DNA from: CAUZIZ01 sp965218775
GTDB taxonomy: Bacteria; Acidobacteriota; UBA6911; RPQK01; JAJDTT01
DNA length: 64,000 nt
Direction: 5' to 3'
Assembly: GCA_965218775.1 (NCBI GenBank)
Contig: CBDCLS010000005.1
Coordinates: forward strand, 62,001-126,000
The notes under the pieces are model-generated. The model worked only from the letters and a program-made list of their open reading frames with translations, was not told the DNA's origin and did not search any database. The translations under genes were made by a program, and so were the position numbers. Numbering within the stretch: position 1 is the stretch's first letter; every line of letters starts with the position of its first letter. Below, in pieces: positions 1 through 7,280 of the stretch.

Positions 1-1471
1 GGGGACGAAAACCCAACCGGACTCCGCTCAGTTCCTCGGGGGTGCCCCCTGCGTCCGAGACCCTCCAGATTCCGGGCCTTTGTCCGAAAACGATGGTGCC
101 ATCCTGTCCCCAACTGCCGCCCCGGCCGATCCTCACTTCGCAGAGGGTCTGGGGCGTGCCACCCATCAAGGACACTTTCTTCAATGCTCGCTCATCATGG
201 CTAAAGAAGGCCACCCACTGGCCGTCAGGAGAAAAGAATGGATGCATGGCACCTTCGGTGTGGGGGATCGGCTTGGACTCCACTTGAGGCAGGGCCCGCA
301 CATACAGCTGTTGGGTACCCCCTCGGTAGGCAGCGTAAACCAGCTGGGTCCCATCGGGTGATAGTGCCAATTGATAACCACGAAGCGTCGCACCCTCAGG
401 AAGGACAACAGGAAACTGGGCAACAGTGGGCTGTGTCGATTCGCTGTCGTCCGCCCGGTTCCATAGAACAGAGTCGAGGAAGAGACCGGTCGCTAGAGCC
501 AGTAGAGCAATTGCGACTAGCGGCATTGCCTGTCGCCACCTTGATTGGACCTTCCTTTCTTGGGCCGTTGCTGGAACCGGAGCGGTTTCAACCTGAGTCT
601 CGCCTGAGTCTGCGATGTCGCTACTGATCAGGTCTCCCAGATCTGTTCTCACATCATGGACGAGTTGGTAGCGCCGATCCGGCTCCTTGGCCAACATCTT
701 CCTCACCATGTGCTGAAGGAGTCCCGGAGTGTTGTCCAGATGTCTGGTGACAGCGGCGGGGACTTCCTTGAGGAGGGCATTGGCCGTCTCCACAGGCGTG
801 TCTTTCTTGAAAGGGTGAACCCCTGTGAGCATCTCGTAGAACAGCACTCCAAAGGAGAAGATGTCCGAACGGGGATCTAGCTCCTGGCCTTGTACCTGTT
901 CCGGTGACATATAGGGCAGCGTGCCCAGCGTGGCACCTGAGGCAGTGAGACTGCTGCTCAGGGTGTTTTCCTGACTGTCCGGTCCCTCTGCCGGAGTCAG
1001 CCGCTTGGCTAGACCGAAGTCCATCACCTTCACATGTCCTTCCGGCGTGAGCATGATGTTGGCGGGCTTCAGATCCCGGTGGACGATGTTCTGTTTGTGG
1101 GCTGCCTCCAGAGCCTCGGCAATCTCCGTGGCCTTTTGCAGGGCATCCTTCAGCTCCAGTGGACCCTTGGCCAGCCGGGCCTGGAGAGTCTGACCCCGGA
1201 TGTACTGCATGGAGATGAAGGACTGCTCCCCGGCTTCCCCAACCTCATGGATATGGCAGATATAGGGGTGATCGAGAGCCGCCGCCAATTTCGCCTCCCG
1301 CAGGAAGCGCCGCTTGGCAGCCGGATCTTCCTGCATTTCCTGGGCCACGAACTTGAGGGCGACCTCTCGGCCCAGGGGGCCGCTGTCCTGGGCCAGATAG
1401 ACCTCGCCCATCCCTCCTTCGCCGAGCTTTTCCAGAATCTTGTAATGGGAGACGGTTTGGCCTATCAACAC
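1..1471 (-). CDS. Serine/threonine protein kinase with C-terminal beta-propeller (partial, runs off left edge)
   Basis: Reading the minus strand from a GTG at 1471, just after a GGAGG, gives a Hanks-type kinase domain: the Gly-rich loop GEGGMGEV, the VALKF lysine, HRDLKPAN near residue 130, DFGLA, and SPEQ at the activation-segment end. A hydrophobic stretch (PLVAIALLALATGLFL, near residue 305) would be a membrane anchor. After it come TolB/WD40-type blades such as LALSPDGTQLVYAA and FFSPDGQWVAFFS. The frame is open to the window edge, so the C-terminus is missing. Membrane kinases with a periplasmic propeller of this layout are common in Acidobacteriota. The substrate is unknown. No ATG precedes the kinase motifs, so GTG is the best start. 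Confidence 0.93.
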   Translation of the reverse strand, partial: MLIGQTVSHYKILEKLGEGGMGEVYLAQDSGPLGREVALKFVAQEMQEDPAAKRRFLREAKLAAALDHPYICHIHEVGEAGEQSFISMQYIRGQTLQARLAKGPLELKDALQKATEIAEALEAAHKQNIVHRDLKPANIMLTPEGHVKVMDFGLAKRLTPAEGPDSQENTLSSSLTASGATLGTLPYMSPEQVQGQELDPRSDIFSFGVLFYEMLTGVHPFKKDTPVETANALLKEVPAAVTRHLDNTPGLLQHMVRKMLAKEPDRRYQLVHDVRTDLGDLISSDIADSGETQVETAPVPATAQERKVQSRWRQAMPLVAIALLALATGLFLDSVLWNRADDSESTQPTVAQFPVVLPEGATLRGYQLALSPDGTQLVYAAYRGGTQQLYVRALPQVESKPIPHTEGAMHPFFSPDGQWVAFFSHDERALKKVSLMGGTPQTLCEVRIGRGGSWGQDGTIVFGQRPGIWRVSDAGGTPEELSGVRLGFRP

Positions 1472-1557
1472 GGGCCTCCAGATTGCGGGGGAGTGCTTAG
1501 CGAATACTAGATCTTTGGATCCGGAAGGGCAATCTCAGAGGATCGGAAGGATGGATG

Positions 1558-1745
1558 GGGTTACGGTAGCAACGGTGCAAACTCCAACGCCAAGGCCTGC
1601 TGGTGCTGATGGGAGCTGCGTGAAGAGAGGGGATAGGGGTGGCGAAAAAACTATAGTCCGGTAGACACCTTAAGCGTAGAAAAATACCCCTGAAAAATCA
1701 AGGGTTTAGCGGGACGGTTTCAGGAGGGTTTGTTAGACACCCGGA
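1558..1745. repeat. Dispersed repeat R1, copy 1
   Basis: This is one of three copies (also 7033-7203 and 13318-13446). Shared blocks include aaggcctgctggtgctgat, gtgaagagaggggatagggg, taagcgtagaaaaataccc and caagggtttagcgggacgg. TAGACACC occurs twice (1662-1669 and 1734-1741). In copy 2 both of these sites read TAGCCACC instead. No coding potential is evident. The rest of the 1472-2010 gap holds only this repeat and the hairpins listed next. Confidence 0.85.
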
Positions 1746-1781
1746 TTTCTCCGGTTTTCAGGGGTCAGGTCTATAATCACA

Positions 1782-1990
1782 GGAGCGTGCACGCTCCGGC
1801 TTTATGAGCAAAAGTCGGGGGAGCCATTGGGCTCCTCCCGACTTGGAGAGTACGTGCAACGCTGGTTCCGGTGGGTGCGAGCGGGGCTTGACGGTCGCTG
1901 GCACCCGAGGTCGAAAGGTGTGGCCATGAGCGCCGTCGTGAAGGCTGCGGCATCGGCCGAACCGGGCGTAGGGCCGCTCATGAGATTGTA
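1782..1990. other. GC-rich, highly structured intergenic segment; possible structured RNA or element end
   Basis: Several strong inverted repeats lie close together. There is a perfect 16-base palindrome at 1782-1797 (GGAGCGTGCACGCTCC) and a 13-bp stem with one bulged T at 1813-1843. An 11-bp stem with one mismatch pairs 1873-1883 with 1896-1906. An 8-bp perfect pair joins 1925-1932 (CATGAGCG) and 1975-1982 (CGCTCATG). No ORF is convincing here. It could be an ncRNA, the edge of a group II intron or IS200-like element, or a repeat remnant. I do not recognise a family. Confidence 0.4.
1813..1843 (-). terminator. Possible rho-independent terminator
   Basis: The arms 1813-1825 and 1830-1843 pair over 13 bp with one bulged base. 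On the minus strand the stem is followed by TTTTGCTC. It lies about 170 bases beyond the stop of the minus-strand ORF at 2011. The T run is short, so termination is uncertain. Confidence 0.35.
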
Positions 1991-2010
1991 GGAAGCAGCT
2001 TATTCGTCTA

Positions 2011-3225
2011 CTATGTGCAAAGGGCCAAGTTAGCGCGGCGTGTATTGACTGCAGCTATTATGGAATCGAGCACAAATGCCATGGCCTTGAGTCTTAAGGT
2101 GAACGGTGATTTAGCCGGATCACATGTACCTTCACCAAGTATGGACGCGCAGATTGATGTTTCACCATCTCCAAGCGTTGCTATGGCTCCTTTCGTAATC
2201 GAAAGTAAGAGCAATATGCGATTCAGCCGCACAGGGTCCAAACTAGGCCGGTTCTTCCTTCCCTTTTTTCTCTTGTCGGAGCAGAAGCGTTGGAGCGGCG
2301 TCTTCTTGCCAGCTTCTTTAATGGCATCTCGCGCAAAGTTGACCCTGAACAAATCCGGATCGTCCATGAAGGTATGGACGTCACGGAGGTCATCTGGCAG
2401 CTGCTCAAGAACAGGCTGGACTCTATGCCAGTGATCTTCCAGAAAGTAAGACACAATCGGGGGTATTTCGTTGATGATCCGTTCCGCCCTCTCGGTATCA
2501 TCCAATCCGGTATGGCTTATGAGTGGAAATTGTGGTGCGAGTGCAGCGAATTCTCTTAAGAACTCAATCAGTTCGCTTCTCATGATGCCGCAGCCAGTTG
2601 TAGAAAGGCATTTCACACGACCATCTTGAGAGCTGTTTATACCCTGCGCTGATGATCCGAATACAAAGTCTAAATAACCTTGGGTGTTGGATTGTAAAAA
2701 TGTAAGTACATCATCCGAAGCCTCTAGGATTAATGCCCCGTTTTCCGTCTTCTCTTGTAACTGGCCGGCTAGTTCCTTAAGTACTGACCCAGGAACCGTG
2801 CCTTCCAAATGATCTTTGATATTCACTACTGCCGAAGCAATATTCGTGGCAGTACCATCGCCTGCGGACCCGGGTAGAGGCAAATTGACACGTACCCTTT
2901 CAAACAACTGAAAAAGCCATCCATCTTCACCTTTTGAGGTAACCCTCAATTTCATAGCCGCTATCTCACTCTGTGTCCATTGTCGCGGACTGACTAAGTC
3001 ATGTGCGATAGCTGGCAAACCGAGTAGCAGCAACACAGCACATAAACCGCCTATCGCCAGATAGAATTTTTTTTTGACCTCATGATACACCTCCTGATTG
3101 TTGGATTTTCTTGGGCACAACAGACACAACACTTTAACCTTGACATTGGTCTGTCGATCTAAACCGACATTCCTCATATCAACTTCGGATATGACTTCTT
3201 CTGGCTTCCCCGTGATGATGATCAA
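2011..3225 (-). CDS. Unknown exported protein; start ambiguous, likely frameshifted at an A9 tract
   Basis: I recognise no family. From about residue 50 the frame reads KKKFYLAIGGLCAVLLLLG followed by PAIAH, a good signal peptide, and then about 330 mostly hydrophilic residues with scattered cysteines. The frame is open back to an ATG at 3225, but the first ~40 codons lie partly in repeat R2 and have no clear ribosome site. A strong site (AGGAGG, 6 bases before ATG at 3083) sits directly before the signal peptide in a different frame, separated from it by nine A's. Read literally, that ATG gives only 10 codons. One extra A would give MRSKKKFYLAIGG and join the long frame. Alternatives are transcriptional slippage, phase variation, sequence error, or use of an upstream start. 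The segment is AT-richer than its neighbours, which fits recent acquisition. Confidence 0.55.
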   Translation of the reverse strand: MIIITGKPEEVISEVDMRNVGLDRQTNVKVKVLCLLCPRKSNNQEVYHEVKKKFYLAIGGLCAVLLLLGLPAIAHDLVSPRQWTQSEIAAMKLRVTSKGEDGWLFQLFERVRVNLPLPGSAGDGTATNIASAVVNIKDHLEGTVPGSVLKELAGQLQEKTENGALILEASDDVLTFLQSNTQGYLDFVFGSSAQGINSSQDGRVKCLSTTGCGIMRSELIEFLREFAALAPQFPLISHTGLDDTERAERIINEIPPIVSYFLEDHWHRVQPVLEQLPDDLRDVHTFMDDPDLFRVNFARDAIKEAGKKTPLQRFCSDKRKKGRKNRPSLDPVRLNRILLLLSITKGAIATLGDGETSICASILGEGTCDPAKSPFTLRLKAMAFVLDSIIAAVNTRRANLALCT

Positions 3226-3236
3226 AACCTATCAGC
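3165..3236. repeat. Dispersed repeat R2, copy 1
   Basis: Similar to 6220-6288 and 6756-6812. The shared core runs from cgacattc through (c)tctggcctcctcgtgatg to atcaaaacctatc. On the minus strand the copies translate to related peptides (ITGKPEEVISEVDMRNVG here, ITRRPEELGSEVDMGNVG in copy 2). Copies 1 and 3 lie just upstream of minus-strand genes. Confidence 0.75.
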
Positions 3237-3480
3237 CTTCCCCCATTGGAGCAAGCATCCCGTTGTAGGCAGAGGCACTCAGCCATCAGGCCGGTCTGTA
3301 CAGCGCGCAGTGGAGGCCACTGCGCCCCCTGCGGGGGCTATATTGCCCAGAGCACAACCAGCAGGTGGGCAATAAGGTAGGTGGTTGGTTGTGTGCGAAT
3401 CCTCCTTGTGGGGGCCGTTATAAGGGGTCCGAGTAGCAATGGAACGAAAACCTTGTGTTTTCGAGTCGTCCCGGGTGCAA

Positions 3481-3689
3481 TTACAGCTCCTGAATTGCAT
3501 CTCGCGGGTCTCTGAGGGCTCGGAGCTCACCGCGTTGCACCGCCTCGGGCAGGCCGAAGTAATAGCGCCCGTGCAGGTTGATGTGCTCGTGCACTAGTGG
3601 GGAGAGACGCTCGATGTCCTCGGGGTGGGCTCGCCGGCGAAGCGGCCGTAGCGTTGTGCCTGCGCGGTCGTGAGGAAGTCAACCGGCAT
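3481..3689 (-). pseudogene. Tn3-family transposase remnant: N-terminus joined to C-terminus
   Basis: From ATG at 3689 the minus strand reads MPVDFLTTAQAQRYGRFAGE, the usual N-terminus of DUF4158-type Tn3 transposases. After about 22 codons and a frame change it reads SPLVHEHINLHGRYYFGLPE and ends ...QEL-stop, the usual C-terminal tail. About 900 internal codons are missing, so this is a deletion scar. The 209-base length is not a multiple of three, which confirms the frameshift. The 3237-3480 segment upstream holds no recognisable gene. It contains a 22-base sequence (3424-3445) repeated with one change at 7005-7026. Confidence 0.8.
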
Positions 3690-3825
3690 ACGAAGAAGGC
3701 TAGAGAGACGAGAGATAATTCGCTAGTATCTCTTGTGAATACACCTCGGCTGCAGGCAATGCAAGGGCGTTAGGGCGCGCAGAGCCGAACGAACCCTGCG
3801 GAATATCTCTCGTGGTGACCCACCG

Positions 3826-4440
3826 ATGGCCTCCCTCACCTGTCTTCACTCGTCGAAAACGACCCTCGGGGCCGCAGTCGAGGCCTTCTTTGCCGACCGT
3901 GATCTAGCGCCGGCGACGCGCCGTGCCTATCGGGCGACCTATGGCTCCCTGCTCAAGGCGTTCGGTACCGAGACGCCGGTCACGGCCCTGACGGCCGTCA
4001 AGCTCCGACGCTGGCTCACCCGTCGCTGGGGAAAGGCGGCCCCGGCTACCTGGAACGCAAGACTCACCGCGTCCCGGGTTCTTATCGGCTCCTGCCAGCG
4101 CCAGGGTTGGCTCGGGCGCGACCCGACCACGAGCCTGGAGCGGCGTCGCACGCCGCGGGATGAGACACGGGCGATCCCCTTCGAGGCGCTCGATGCGCTG
4201 TGGTCGTGCTCCGCGGTGAGCCGGGCAACCGCTTCGGTCCCCGGTCAACTCTTACAACTCCGTTTGGTGTTCGGGTGTTTCCTGTTCCGCCGGGTTGATT
4301 TGGGTGGCGAGCTTGACCTAGAAATCTCTCAATCTATTGGACTTGCTGGCGGGAACCTGAAGGCGACCAGCTTGAGCACAGCTCCGTTAGCGTACGATTG
4401 TTTCCGTTTCGGTGGTGGTAATCCGATTCGTGCCCCATGA
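3826..4440 (+). pseudogene. Truncated tyrosine recombinase (core-binding domain only)
   Basis: Residues ~10-130 match the SAM-like core-binding domain of phage-type integrases: AVEAFFADRDLAPATRRAY, a helix ending LRRWLTRRWG, ATWNARLTASRVLI, then TRAIPFEALDALWSC. The similarity stops there. The following ~70 codons (from 4215) are unrelated and carry none of the catalytic R-H-R-Y residues. The protein therefore cannot be an active recombinase. It lies next to the Tn3 transposase scar and before a kinase fragment, in a stretch of joined mobile-element pieces. Confidence 0.75.
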
Positions 4441-4468
4441 GCACGTTGCGCGAAGGATTCCGATCAGC

Positions 4469-4496
4469 TTAGGGTGCGTTTTCGTTCCATTGTTCC
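4469..4496 (+). repeat. Left arm of a 28-bp perfect inverted repeat
   Basis: Begins TTAGGGTGCGTTTTCG and is the exact reverse complement of 6316-6343. The pair encloses 1.9 kb holding a kinase fragment and the GHL10-like gene. Shorter relatives (caatggaacgaaaac) occur near 3437 and 7018. Confidence 0.85.
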
Positions 4497-4521
4497 TCGA
4501 CCCCCAACACTACGCGGGACC

Positions 4522-4728
4522 CTGGCTGTTCTCAATCATCCCCACATCAGCACCATCCAAGGGTTGGAGGAGAAGGGAGAGGTGCGGGCGCTGGTGCTGG
4601 TGCTGGAGCTGGTCGAGGGTCCGACGCTGGCGGAGCGGATTGCTGAGGGTCCAATTCCGGTGGAGGAGGCGCCTCGGATGAGCCTGGAGATTGCCCAGGC
4701 TCTGGAGGCGACTCATGAGAGGGGGATC
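4522..4728 (+). pseudogene. Serine/threonine protein kinase fragment
   Basis: The plus strand encodes LAVLNHPHISTIQGLEEKGE, then LVLELVEGPTLAERIAEGPI, IAQALEATHERGI and a break. This is the kinase segment from the alphaC helix to just before the HRDLKPAN loop. Both the Gly-rich loop and the catalytic loop are absent, so it is about 69 codons of a decayed or recombined kinase gene. The full kinase at the left edge of the window is a relative, not the parent, because the residues differ. Confidence 0.8.
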
Positions 4729-4807
4729 CTCTCCACCGGGACCGACGGCAAGATGGGAAGCAGTATCATGAGCGATACGGGAGCCATCTTCACCCTGGAA
4801 TGGCCTT

Positions 4808-6073
4808 TCACCTGGACTCCTCGACCTGGTGGGTCGCCTTCATGTAGTCCGCCGACAATCCTGTCACTTCGGGGATGGCCTCCAAGGCGGCGATCAGCCG
4901 CTTCTGGGCTTCCGGGGCGGGACTGGCCCTGCCCACCGCCGGATGGTCGTGGTGGCGATAGAAATTCCCCTGCTCGATGTAGAGTTTCACGCCGTGACGC
5001 TTGCAGAAGGGACCGTAGTCGTTTCGCACCGCCTCCTCGATAGGCGGCAGGCCCAGTCCCGACTCCTGGTTCTGGAGGTATCCCCAGGTTCTCTGGGAGC
5101 GATCCGGAAATCGGGTGCGGACCCGAGTGATGTGTCCCAGCACCAGCTCATCGATGATGCCCTCCGAGACCCAGCGCCGCCACTCGATCCTCATGTTTCC
5201 AAAGGGGGGCCCGATGTACTCTCCCTGCTGGACGCCGATGGAGAGCTTCTGGCCAGTGCTCCGGAGGTGGGCCTTCACTTCCCGGAGAAACAGGGTGAAG
5301 TACTCGCCCCGAAGTTCCCGCCATTTCTCGACATCGAAATCCTCCCGGAGGATGTCCCGGCCATAGCGGCGCTGGTACTCCTGGACGATGGGCTGGTTGA
5401 AACCGTACTCGTCGGCGTGCACCGGCGGAAATCCGTGGGATCGAATGCTCAGGAAGATCCCATCGAAGTTGAAATTATCGGAGAAGCGGCGGATGACCTC
5501 GAGCTGGTAGCGACGGACCTCGGGATAGGCGTACTCCATGACGTGCCACTGGAACTTTCGTCCACTGGGATTGAGGCTCCGGTCATGAACCAGATACCGG
5601 GGATTCTCCTTGGTGAACCGCATATGCCAGGGCCAGAAGCCCTTTAACGAGCCATCGCCGAAGTCGAAGAGAACAGCATCCGGTGGACGGCCTTCGTCGG
5701 TAGGAGTGATCCACATGAAGACCTGGATCCCCACACTCTTGAGGCTATTGACCGCAGTCTCCAGCAGCCCGTCTGCCCAGGCCTTCTTCGTCGCCTCGCC
5801 CCAGGCCTTCAGATAGGGATCCTTTTCGTCCAGATGCAGATCGGCAAAGAGCAGCTGCCGAAAGCTGTCCACACGGAACAGCACCTTGTCGATGCCGTGT
5901 GTCTTCCATCTTCGAACCGCCTCTTTCGCCTTCTCTGGAGTGTCCAGTTGAGCCACTCCGTCTCGGCCGTAGATCACGTCCCCCCAGCTCACAGTCAGGA
6001 GCTTTTCCTTCTCCTGGGCCAGGGCTGGTGCCAGAACACCCAATGCAGTTAAGAGGATGACGAGGAATCTCAT
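4808..6073 (-). CDS. Secreted GHL10-like (family 10 glycosyl-hydrolase-like) TIM-barrel protein
   Basis: The 421-residue protein starts at ATG 6073 with a clean signal peptide (MRFLVILLTALGVLAPALAQ), so it acts outside the cytoplasm. The mature part looks like a glycosidase-type (beta/alpha)8 barrel of the GHL10/DUF187 group: HGIDKVLFRVDSF, GIQVFMWITPTDEG, a stretch with NFDGIFLSIRSHGFPP, LSIGVQQGEYIGPP, and C-terminal KLYIEQGNFYRH. The substrate cannot be read from sequence and is presumably a polysaccharide or glycan. The gene stands alone between 28-bp inverted repeats, next to a kinase fragment on the other strand. It may therefore have moved as a unit. Confidence 0.7.
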   Translation of the reverse strand: MRFLVILLTALGVLAPALAQEKEKLLTVSWGDVIYGRDGVAQLDTPEKAKEAVRRWKTHGIDKVLFRVDSFRQLLFADLHLDEKDPYLKAWGEATKKAWADGLLETAVNSLKSVGIQVFMWITPTDEGRPPDAVLFDFGDGSLKGFWPWHMRFTKENPRYLVHDRSLNPSGRKFQWHVMEYAYPEVRRYQLEVIRRFSDNFNFDGIFLSIRSHGFPPVHADEYGFNQPIVQEYQRRYGRDILREDFDVEKWRELRGEYFTLFLREVKAHLRSTGQKLSIGVQQGEYIGPPFGNMRIEWRRWVSEGIIDELVLGHITRVRTRFPDRSQRTWGYLQNQESGLGLPPIEEAVRNDYGPFCKRHGVKLYIEQGNFYRHHDHPAVGRASPAPEAQKRLIAALEAIPEVTGLSADYMKATHQVEESR

Positions 6074-6219
6074 GATCTTGTGTTTCCTTCTGATGGAGCC
6101 TGCACACGCGCGGGCTCCTCCGAGAACTTTAACGCATCCGAGCTTCGTGGGCCACCTTCGGGACTATGTGCAAAACCGCCTAGTACCTTGTCAACTTAGC
6201 CGATATTCCTCATATTAAC

Positions 6220-6288
6220 CGACATTCCCCATATCAACTTCAGATCCGAGTTCCTCTGGCCTCCTCGTGATGAATGGTCGAAATCTAC
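6220..6288. repeat. Dispersed repeat R2, copy 2
   Basis: See copy 1 at 3165. This copy lies in the 6074-6438 gap, which otherwise holds only a second partial R2 start (6200-6218) and the right arm of the 28-bp inverted repeat. Confidence 0.75.
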
Positions 6289-6315
6289 CAATACGGGGCT
6301 TGAGTCGGGGGTTGG

Positions 6316-6343
6316 GGAACAATGGAACGAAAACGCACCCTAA
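6316..6343 (-). repeat. Right arm of the 28-bp perfect inverted repeat
   Basis: Exact reverse complement of 4469-4496. No matching target duplication is visible outside the arms. Confidence 0.85.
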
Positions 6344-6438
6344 GGGGTAGCGATCGGGAGTTCGATACCATTGCTGGGTGCCTGTAGACTTCCTCAACGA
6401 CGACCAGGCCGCCGCTCAATCGGCCTTAGCGGACATTC

Positions 6439-6732
6439 CTACAGCCATCTGGTCGGTACCCTTAGCTCGCTGTCTCGGATTTCTTTGCCCGGTTTAAAAC
6501 GGACGGTTTTTCCTGGCGGGATAGGGACCTCGCGCCCCGTTCTGGGGTTTCTCCCTATGCCGCTTTTGCGGGGCTTGATGATGAAGACGCCGAACCCTCG
6601 GAGTTCGATCCGCTCCCCATTGTGCATGGCCGCTTTCAGAACTTGAAAAACGGAATCCACAGCCAGCTCCGCCTTTACTTTTGGGATTCCCATCTTCATC
6701 GAGACGCGGGTCACGATGTCCCGCTTGATCAC
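6439..6732 (-). CDS. HU/IHF-family DNA-binding protein
   Basis: A 97-residue nucleoid protein. It opens MIKRDIVTRVSMKMGIPKVK and has the alpha-helical dimerisation part, then GERIELRGFGVFIIKPRK and GRNPRTGREVPIPPGKTVRF. That is the beta-arm with the conserved RNP(R/K)TG tip that inserts in the DNA minor groove. The start is GTG at 6732 with GAGGAG eight bases upstream. It is a lone gene with repeat R2 in its upstream region. The position among mobile fragments suggests a second, accessory HU rather than the main one. That is inference. Confidence 0.93.
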   Translation of the reverse strand: MIKRDIVTRVSMKMGIPKVKAELAVDSVFQVLKAAMHNGERIELRGFGVFIIKPRKSGIGRNPRTGREVPIPPGKTVRFKPGKEIRDSELRVPTRWL

Positions 6733-6755
6733 CAGGTGGCTCCTCTATATTCAAT

Positions 6756-6812
6756 CGACATTCTGCTCCGAGTTCCTCTGGCCTCCTCGTGATGAGTGAT
6801 CAAAACCTATCT
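6756..6812. repeat. Dispersed repeat R2, copy 3
   Basis: See 3165. It sits 24 bases upstream of the HU start codon. The rest of the 6733-7280 gap holds R1 copy 2 and about 190 bases in which I see no gene. Confidence 0.7.
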
Positions 6813-7032
6813 GCCCTCCAACTTTGTGTCAATAAAGGCGCGGTCTAAGCAACTCTGGGGATCTCGGATAATTCCGGAGGGCCCGCTCCACACGGATCGC
6901 TTCCCCACGCATCCTGTCCTTCGCCAAAACCTCATCCGCCTGATTGTTTGGGAGAATCCGACTATCTGATCCGATCTCTGAGATGAAACGTGAGTTGACT
7001 GAGCGGGGTCTGAGTAGCAATGGAACAGGAAT

Positions 7033-7203
7033 GTACGCTAAGGCCTGCCGGGGCTGATGGTACCTGGCGTGAAGAGAGGGGATAGGGGTGACGTGGCTGT
7101 ATAAAAAACTATAGTTTTATAGCCACCCTAAGCGTAGAAAAATACCCCTGAAAAATCAAGGGTTTAGCGGGACGGTTTCAGGAGGGTTTTTTAGCCACCC
7201 TCG
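7033..7203. repeat. Dispersed repeat R1, copy 2
   Basis: Shares the R1 blocks but differs at paired sites. TAGCCACCCT occurs at 7120-7129 and 7192-7201, where copy 1 has TAGACACC twice. The sequence GTGGCTGTATAAAA at 7093 is complementary to TTTTATAGCCAC ending at 7126, forming a hairpin that is much weaker in copies 1 and 3. Confidence 0.85.
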
Positions 7204-7280
7204 TTATCCCGGTCCTAGCGTCTATGCTCAACGGGCACCTACATAGCGCGTTCGTGCCAAGGTGGTCTAGGATTGGGCTC

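Noticed and set aside
1850..1990. Group II intron end
   Set aside because: Stems and GTGCGA-like text are suggestive, but no domain V hairpin or reverse transcriptase is present.
3330..3420. tRNA-like T-arm sequence (gcgaatcctcc) with nearby inverted repeats
   Set aside because: No acceptor stem, anticodon arm or CCA-compatible fold could be assembled.
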